From contig NZ_BBPI01000007.1 in assembly GCF_000787715.1 (NCBI RefSeq), positions 1-53,301 of the forward strand: a DNA stretch of 53,301 nt, written 5' to 3'. A program made the translations under genes and the position numbers. The notes under the pieces were generated by a model, which worked only from the letters and a program-made list of their open reading frames with translations, was not told where the DNA came from and made no database searches. The first letter of the stretch is position 1. Each line of letters begins with the position of its first letter. This DNA is from Sphingomonas parapaucimobilis NBRC 15100. GTDB taxonomy: Bacteria; Pseudomonadota; Alphaproteobacteria; Sphingomonadales; Sphingomonadaceae. Shown piece after piece: positions 48,145-53,301 of the stretch.

Positions 48145-48162
48145 GTTGACGTTTACGTCAAC
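48145..48162. promoter_or_regulatory. 18-bp palindrome, operator candidate (site B)
   Basis: GTTGACGT, TT, ACGTCAAC: perfect 8-bp arms. It contains a -35-like TTGACG at 48146-48151 and lies 19 bases before the thioesterase ATG. Position and arm spacing resemble MerR-family operators, which sit between -35 and -10. It would leave little or no 5' leader. Confidence 0.65.
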
Positions 48163-48181
48163 GTGCAGCATCACTTCGGGC

Positions 48182-49090
48182 ATGGATCGTACCCCCCGCC
48201 CCCGTTTCTCCCCCGAACAGCTGGCCCAGGGCCTGGTCGCACTGCTCGATGTCGAGGAGATCGACACCGACCTGTATCGCGGCGCCCGGCGCCCCGGCGG
48301 CGAGGGCCGCGTCTTCGGCGGGCAGGTGATCGCCCAGGCGCTCCAGGCGGCGCAGCGATCGACCGAGGCCCCCAAGGTGGCACACTCGCTCCACGCCTAT
48401 TTCATGCGGCCGGGCGATGAGCGCTTCCCGATCACCTACCGGGTGGAACGCGATTTCGAGGGGCGCAGCTTCGCGACGCGCCGCGTGATCGCGATGCAGA
48501 AGGGCAAGCCGATCCTGAACCTCGCCTGCTCGTTCCAGACGCCAGAGGACGGGATGCACCACCAGGATGCGATGCCCGACGTTCCCGCGCCGGAGACCCT
48601 GCCCTCGGAACGGGAATTGCTGGACAGTCTGGGCGAACAGGTGCCCGCACCCATCCGCGCCTTTCTGGAACGGCCGCGCCCGATCGAGTTGCGCACGGTC
48701 GACCCCCGCCAGTTGCTCGCCCCCGAACCGCGCGATCCTGCCCAGGCGATCTGGTTCCGGCTGGTCGCGCCCATCGGCGACGATCCCGCGCTGCACCGGG
48801 CGATCCTGGCCTATGCCAGCGATTTCGCGCTGCTCGGCACCTCGACACTGCCGCACGGGATCAACTGGCTGATCCACGACATGCAGACCGCCAGCCTGGA
48901 CCATGCGCTGTGGCTGCACGAGCCGTTCCGGGCCGACGAATGGCTGCTCTACACGACCGACAGCCCCTGGGCGGGCCATGCCCGCGGGTTCAACCGGGGT
49001 CGCATCTTCGCCGCCGATGGCCGCCTGGTCGCCAGCGTCGCGCAGGAGGGACTGATCCGGCTGCGCACCGCCGCGCGTCTTGGGACCTGA
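48182..49090 (+). CDS. tesB: Acyl-CoA thioesterase II
   Basis: 302 residues with two hot-dog domains. Hydrolyses acyl-CoA to free acid and CoA. Typical parts: GRVFGGQVIAQALQAA, HSLHAYFMRPGD, and in the second domain AYASDFALLGT and LWLHEPFRADEWLLYTTDSPWAGHARG (in parts). The ATG at 48182 is used; a GTG at 48122 would place the palindrome inside the gene. Confidence 0.94.
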   Translation: MDRTPRPRFSPEQLAQGLVALLDVEEIDTDLYRGARRPGGEGRVFGGQVIAQALQAAQRSTEAPKVAHSLHAYFMRPGDERFPITYRVERDFEGRSFATRRVIAMQKGKPILNLACSFQTPEDGMHHQDAMPDVPAPETLPSERELLDSLGEQVPAPIRAFLERPRPIELRTVDPRQLLAPEPRDPAQAIWFRLVAPIGDDPALHRAILAYASDFALLGTSTLPHGINWLIHDMQTASLDHALWLHEPFRADEWLLYTTDSPWAGHARGFNRGRIFAADGRLVASVAQEGLIRLRTAARLGT

Positions 49091-49122
49091 TCGGACATAC
49101 CTTTTTTTGGAGGACGCCGGCA

Positions 49123-49156
49123 ATTTCGCCGACTTCCCCCGGGAAAGCGGCGAAAT
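49123..49156. promoter_or_regulatory. Nested 34-bp palindrome before the double-TetR gene
   Basis: Outer arms ATTTCGCCG (49123-49131) and CGGCGAAAT (49148-49156); inner TTCCC-CC-GGGAA in the 16-base centre. A near-continuous inverted repeat. It lies between tesB and the regulator start (49239). As TetR proteins bind palindromes, it is a candidate operator; it has no T-run after it on the plus strand. Confidence 0.62.
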
Positions 49157-49238
49157 GACAGTGACGGCTAAGACTTTCCCTTCTAGACATGGCCGATCGC
49201 TCGCGCTTCGACCGAGCTGCACGGAGGGGATGGAAGGC

Positions 49239-50480
49239 ATGGCGGCGACGTCCGTCGGTGAAGCGCGCAATACCGACCGCTATCTGCAAAAGCGGGACGC
49301 CATTCTGGCGGCAGCGGCGCAGGTCATCAACGAGCAATCGGCCAAGGGCATGACCTTTGCCGATGTCGCGCGGCGCGTCGGGCTGAACACCACCAGCGTC
49401 ACCTATTATTTCCGTCGCAAGGAAGAGCTGGCTGCGGCGGCGTTCGAGCATACGCTGGAGCGGCTGCTCGAGATGCTGGCCGAAGCCGCCGAGGCGCCGA
49501 CGCCGCAGGCTCGTGTCGCCCGCTATCTGTCGATCAACATGGCGCGGCTGGCGCGGATCGAACGCGGTGAGGAAACGCCCTTCGCCGTCCTGTCCGACCT
49601 GCGCGCCATGGAGGAGCCGCTGCGCGGCCAGCTGATGACCGGATGGCAAAAGGTCTTCCGGGCGACCCGCAGCCTGTGGGGTCCCGCGCCCAGTCGCGCG
49701 CATACCGACCTGCACGGCGCGCGCGCGCATGTGCTGCTGGAGAACACCTTCTGGTTGCCCATGTGGCTGATCCGCTACGAACCCGACCAATATGCGCGCG
49801 TCGAGGAACGGCTACTCGACGTGCTGAGCCATGGCATCGCCGCCCCCGGATCGACGTGGAAACCGACCATGCTCGATTTGGACACCCATGCGGTACGCAG
49901 CGGCGAGCCGGGACGCGAGGCGTTCCTGCTGGCGGCGACGCGGCTCATCAACCAGCTCGGCTATCGCGGTGCCAGCGTGCAGCGCATCGCCTCCGAACTG
50001 AACGTCACCAAGGGCAGTTTCTACCACCATCTCGACGCCAAGGACGATCTGGTCGCCGCCTGCTATCGGCGCAGCTTCGACACGATCACCGCCGCGCAGC
50101 AGCTGGCCGATGCGGCCGGGGGCAGCCACTGGCACCGGCTGTCGAGCGCGATCGCGACCCTGCTCGACATCCAGTTCGCCGAGCGCGGCCCCCTCTTGCG
50201 CACAACCGCGCTGGCCAGCCTGCCCGGCGATGTCCGCGCCGCCATGGTGGAACGGTCCAACCGGATCGCGCGGCGCTATGCGGGCACGATCATGGACGGC
50301 ATCAGCGAAGGGTCGATGCGGCCGGTCGACAGCCTGATCGCCGCGCAGGCGCTGATGGCGATCCAGAACGCCGCCTTCGACATGCGCAAATGGGCCGGAA
50401 CGATGGCGCGCCCGCATGCGATCGCGCTCTATGCCTCGACCATCCTCTACGGCATGTTCGACGACCGCTTCCTGGACTAA
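49239..50480 (+). CDS. Transcriptional regulator with two TetR units
   Basis: 413 residues, twice the usual TetR length. The first HTH is at about 38-60 (MTFADVARRVGLNTTSVTYYF) and the second at about 245-265 (GASVQRIASELNVTKGSFYHHL). Each is followed by its own ligand-binding helical region. A single chain thus holds two DNA-binding units, like a covalent TetR dimer. The ATG at 49239 is about 9 bases after GAGGGG; an ATG at 49230 has no spacing and was not used. It is a likely regulator of tesB or itself via 49123-49156. Confidence 0.88.
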   Translation: MAATSVGEARNTDRYLQKRDAILAAAAQVINEQSAKGMTFADVARRVGLNTTSVTYYFRRKEELAAAAFEHTLERLLEMLAEAAEAPTPQARVARYLSINMARLARIERGEETPFAVLSDLRAMEEPLRGQLMTGWQKVFRATRSLWGPAPSRAHTDLHGARAHVLLENTFWLPMWLIRYEPDQYARVEERLLDVLSHGIAAPGSTWKPTMLDLDTHAVRSGEPGREAFLLAATRLINQLGYRGASVQRIASELNVTKGSFYHHLDAKDDLVAACYRRSFDTITAAQQLADAAGGSHWHRLSSAIATLLDIQFAERGPLLRTTALASLPGDVRAAMVERSNRIARRYAGTIMDGISEGSMRPVDSLIAAQALMAIQNAAFDMRKWAGTMARPHAIALYASTILYGMFDDRFLD

Positions 50481-50598
50481 GGCGCACAATTTGCGACAAA
50501 AGCGCTGGGAACCCGACATGATCCGGGGACAGCCGGGTCGCAAAAGGGCCATCGTTCGGCAGGGACTTGCCCCTCGCCGCGAAGAGGATGCCCACCCC

Positions 50599-51126
50599 AT
50601 GCGAAAGACCATATTCGGCCTTTCCCCCGCCCTGCTGCTGGGCGCGACGCTGCTGACCGCGACCGCCGTCCAGGCGCAGAGCGATGCCCCGCCCCCGCCC
50701 GGCGGAGGAATGCGCAGAGGCATGCAAGGCGGCATGCGGGGCGGCCTGATGGGTGTGCAGCCCGATGCCAGCGGCACCATCACCCGCACCGCCGCGCTTG
50801 CCGCCGCCGACCGGCGCTTTGCCGCGATGGACGCCAATCACGACGGCACCGTCACCCCCGACGAGATGCGCGCCTATCGCGACCAACGCCGCGCCGAACA
50901 CGCCGCGCGCCGCCCCGGTGGCGACCGTCCGGGCCGCCCCGCGCCCCAGCCGATCACCGCCGAGGCCTTCCGCGCCCGTGCCGCCGCCATGTTCGACCGG
51001 CTCGACACCAATCATGACGGCAAGGTCGATGCGACCGAACGCGCCGCCGCACCGCGTTGGGGCGGTCGCCGTGGCGTCGCGCCGAACCCCTCCGGCCAGT
51101 CGCCGTCGCAATCCGACGCCGACTGA
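50599..51126 (+). CDS. Secreted EF-hand protein
   Basis: 175 residues. Signal peptide about 1-27 (LLLGATLLTATAVQAQ). A Gly/Met/Arg-rich stretch (35-52) follows. Two canonical calcium loops: DANHDGTVTPDE (78-89) and DTNHDGKVDATE (136-147). The tail is Ser/Asp-rich. It likely binds calcium in the periplasm. A terminator separates it from the two-component genes. Confidence 0.88.
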   Translation: MRKTIFGLSPALLLGATLLTATAVQAQSDAPPPPGGGMRRGMQGGMRGGLMGVQPDASGTITRTAALAAADRRFAAMDANHDGTVTPDEMRAYRDQRRAEHAARRPGGDRPGRPAPQPITAEAFRARAAAMFDRLDTNHDGKVDATERAAAPRWGGRRGVAPNPSGQSPSQSDAD

Positions 51127-51141
51127 GCCGCCAAAGCGGGG

Positions 51142-51189
51142 GGGACGGGCCATTCTCCCCCCAAGTTTTCCTCATGGCCCGTCCCTTTT
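51142..51189 (+). terminator. Terminator of the EF-hand gene
   Basis: A 12-bp perfect stem GGGACGGGCCAT (51142-51153) with its complement (51174-51185) and a 20-base loop, followed by TTTT. It lies 15 bases past the EF-hand stop. Confidence 0.85.
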
Positions 51190-51223
51190 GCGGCCCGCGT
51201 CCACCATGCTAGACCCCGAAGCC

Positions 51224-51943
51224 ATGTCCGAAACGCCGCATTTGCTGCTCGTCGATGACGAGCGTTCGATCCGCGAGCCGCTGGCCGTCTATCTGACCAA
51301 ACAGGGTTTTCGCGTGACCCAGGCGGGCGATGCGGCCTCGGCGCGTACGCGGCTCGCCGCCTATGCGATCGACCTCGTCATCCTGGACATCATGATGCCC
51401 GGCGAGGACGGCCTGAGCCTGTGCCGTCATATCGCCGCGACCAGCGAGGTGCCGGTCATCCTGCTGACCGCGCGCGCGGAGGAAACCGACCGCATCGTCG
51501 GGCTGGAGATGGGCGCGGACGATTATGTCGTGAAGCCCTTTTCCCCGCGCGAGCTGGCGACCCGCGTCAAGGTGGTGCTGCGCCGGACCCAGGCGGGCGG
51601 CGCGCGCCATCACGCCCCCGATAGTGGTTCCTATGCCTTTGCTGGCTGGGTGCTGAAATCGGGCGAACGCTCGCTGGTCGACCGCGAGGGGGTTTCGGTG
51701 ATGCTCTCGACCGGCGAATACAACCTGCTGCTCGCGCTGGTCAGCCGTCCGCGCCAGGTGCTGACCCGCGACCAGCTGCTCGACCTGACCCAGGGACGCG
51801 AGGCCGCCGCCTTCGACCGGGCGATCGACAATCAGGTCAGCCGCCTGCGCCGCAAGATCGAGGCGGACCCCAAATCGCCCGAGATCATCAAGACCGTCTG
51901 GGGCGGCGGCTATACGCTCGCCGCCGAAGTCACCCGCCTGTGA
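51224..51943 (+). CDS. OmpR-family response regulator
   Basis: 239 residues. Receiver domain: acidic pair in LLLVDDE (11-12), phosphoacceptor Asp55 in LVILDIMMPGEDG, Thr82 and Lys104 in DDYVVKPF. The C-terminal winged HTH spans about 135-239. The ATG at 51224 is used; an ATG six codons earlier (51206) is possible. It overlaps the kinase gene by 4 bases (GTGA). Confidence 0.93.
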   Translation: MSETPHLLLVDDERSIREPLAVYLTKQGFRVTQAGDAASARTRLAAYAIDLVILDIMMPGEDGLSLCRHIAATSEVPVILLTARAEETDRIVGLEMGADDYVVKPFSPRELATRVKVVLRRTQAGGARHHAPDSGSYAFAGWVLKSGERSLVDREGVSVMLSTGEYNLLLALVSRPRQVLTRDQLLDLTQGREAAAFDRAIDNQVSRLRRKIEADPKSPEIIKTVWGGGYTLAAEVTRL

Positions 51944-53289
51944 AGCCTGGAGCCGTGACGCTGCGTTTCTGGCCGCGTCGACTCGCGGCGCAGATGGCGC
52001 TGCTTCTCGCCATCGCACTGTTCGTGGCACAGGCGATCAGCTTCACCCTGTTGCTGGGCGAACGCCGCTCGCTGATTCTGGAGCAGGTCACGGGACCGGC
52101 CGTCGCCCGGCTGAACGACGCGATCGAGCGGAGCGCCATGGGCCGGGGTCCAGGCACCGATCGCGGCCGGGTGCGGCGGGTGCCGGGCAATCCGGTCAAG
52201 CCGGGGCTGCCCCGTGTCGCCGCCGTGGAAAACACGGTGCGCGAGGGGATGAAGGAGCTGGGTCACCCGGTCCTTCAGGTCGTGACCGGCGTCCGCCCAT
52301 TCAACACCGCCGATTTCGATTGGCCGCGTCGCCGCTTCGACCGGAACCGCCATCCGGTCGACGAACTGCTGATCGCCGTCCAGACGCCCAAGATGGGGTG
52401 GTTCGTCACGCGCGCGGGCTGGCCGCATGACGGGCTGTTCCTGGTCTGGCGCCTGATCTTCCAGACGCTGATCCTGTACGGCGTCATCCTGTTGCCGGTG
52501 CTGTGGATCGGACGGCGGATTTCGCGCCCGTTGCGCGACCTGACCCGTGCGGCCGAGCGGTTCGATCCGCGTTCACCGGGGGAGACCATTCCCGAACAGG
52601 GGCCGCTCGACGTGTCCGGCCTGATCGCCGCGTTCAACGCGCTGCGGCTGCGGATCGGGGCGATGCTGGAGGAAAAGGATCGCATGCTCGGCGCGATCGG
52701 GCATGACCTGCGTACCCCGCTTGCCGCGCTGCGCGTGCGCATCGAGTCGGTCGAGGACGAGCAGGACCGGCTGCGCATGGCCGACACCATCGCCGAAATG
52801 AACAAGACGCTGGAGGACATTCTCTCGCTCGCCCGCATGGGGCGGCCGAGTGAAGCGGAAACCGATGTCGACCTGAACGCGCTGGTCGATGCGGTGGTCG
52901 CCGACTTCCATGATCTGGAGCAGGACGTCAGCTTCGAGGAGGGCGGGCGGCTGCGACTGAAGCTGCGCCCCTCGCTGATGCGACGCGCGGTGCGCAACCT
53001 GATCGAGAATGCGGTCAAATATGGCCACGCCGCCGATGTCCGCATCGACGCGAACGCCCAACATGTCGCGATCACCGTCGCCGACCAAGGCCCCGGAATC
53101 GCCGAGGATCAGCTGGAGACGGTGTTCGATCCCTTCACCCGGCTGGAAACCTCGCGCAATCGCGAGACCGGCGGGGTCGGCCTGGGCCTCGCACTCGCCC
53201 GCTCGATCGTGCGCGAGGCGGGGGGCGATATTCGTCTCGCCAACCGGCCCGAGGGGGGCTTGGCGGCGACGATCACATTGCCACGCTAA
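51940..53289 (+). CDS. Sensor histidine kinase
   Basis: 449 residues from a GTG. Membrane helices at about 17-39 and 166-192 enclose a ~125-residue periplasmic sensor region rich in Arg and Pro. A HAMP segment follows (about 193-245). The H-box GHDLRTPLAALR has His255, then N box NLIENAVKYG, G1 DQGPGI, F and G2 GVGLGLALARS. A full, active-looking kinase, unlike the one at 10906. Ligand unknown. Confidence 0.93.
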   Translation: MKPGAVTLRFWPRRLAAQMALLLAIALFVAQAISFTLLLGERRSLILEQVTGPAVARLNDAIERSAMGRGPGTDRGRVRRVPGNPVKPGLPRVAAVENTVREGMKELGHPVLQVVTGVRPFNTADFDWPRRRFDRNRHPVDELLIAVQTPKMGWFVTRAGWPHDGLFLVWRLIFQTLILYGVILLPVLWIGRRISRPLRDLTRAAERFDPRSPGETIPEQGPLDVSGLIAAFNALRLRIGAMLEEKDRMLGAIGHDLRTPLAALRVRIESVEDEQDRLRMADTIAEMNKTLEDILSLARMGRPSEAETDVDLNALVDAVVADFHDLEQDVSFEEGGRLRLKLRPSLMRRAVRNLIENAVKYGHAADVRIDANAQHVAITVADQGPGIAEDQLETVFDPFTRLETSRNRETGGVGLGLALARSIVREAGGDIRLANRPEGGLAATITLPR

Positions 53290-53301
53290 TCCTCCCCGGT
53301 A

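Overview
The window is high-GC chromosomal DNA with almost no space between genes. The gene order and protein families point to an alphaproteobacterium of the sphingomonad group (Sphingomonas or a close relative). Evidence for this is a direct-repeat GTTC-N7-GTTC SOS box before lexA, ribonuclease J with a DUF1467 gene at the end of the nuo operon, a 6S RNA between zapA and the 5-formyl-THF cyclo-ligase gene, and DUF2336 and DUF2842 proteins. This placement rests on recognising families by eye; no search was run. No prophage, transposase, CRISPR array or rRNA was seen, so this looks like core genome with a few accessory insertions.

Layout. 0-5.5 kb: a secreted small protein on the minus strand, then trpG-trpD-trpC-moaC-moeA and lexA on the plus strand, with overlapping or near-overlapping ends. 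5.6-10.8 kb: comEC (minus), divergent from gltX-gltA and a tiny membrane protein gene (plus), which ends in a strong terminator. 10.9-14.9 kb: a minus-strand group of four genes in which three proteins look like signalling or lipid enzymes that have lost key catalytic residues. A 774-residue membrane coiled-coil protein is divergent from it. 17.3-36.7 kb: a very long minus-strand array, nuoABCDEFGHIJKLMN then birA, coaX, rnj, DUF1467, a WYL regulator and a VOC protein. 36.9-41.5 kb: suhB-like phosphatase, efp, an M23 peptidase, thiE, class I aldolase and a MazF-like toxin with an RHH antitoxin. 41.6-44.3 kb: gap-MOSC-pgk with overlapping ends. 44.5-46.0 kb: a coiled-coil gene, zapA, 6S RNA, fau and DUF2842. 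46.2-48.1 kb: two identical tRNA-Asp genes, an AI-2E family exporter gene and a 58-codon gene. 48.2-53.3 kb: acyl-CoA thioesterase, a double-TetR regulator, a secreted EF-hand protein and an OmpR/HK two-component pair.

How the parts work together. The nuo genes give a complete 14-subunit complex I. gltA feeds the TCA cycle, and gap, pgk and fba are lower and middle glycolysis. trpGDC provides part of the tryptophan pathway; trpE, trpF and trpBA are not in the window. moaC, moeA and a MOSC protein concern molybdenum cofactor.

Most interesting points: (1) the 10.9-14.9 kb operon has a histidine-kinase-like ATPase with Arg at the phosphoacceptor position, an Hpt-like protein with Leu at the phosphoacceptor position, and a nucleotidyltransferase/CDP-alcohol transferase fusion lacking its aspartates; (2) a matched pair of 18-bp palindromes (core TGACGTTTAYGTCA) lies before the AI-2E exporter gene and the thioesterase gene; (3) a nested 34-bp palindrome lies in front of a protein with two TetR units; (4) three GTTC half-sites at exact 11-bp steps precede lexA; (5) moeA has no standard start codon where one is needed; (6) a REP-like intergenic repeat occurs at two loci in alternating orientation.
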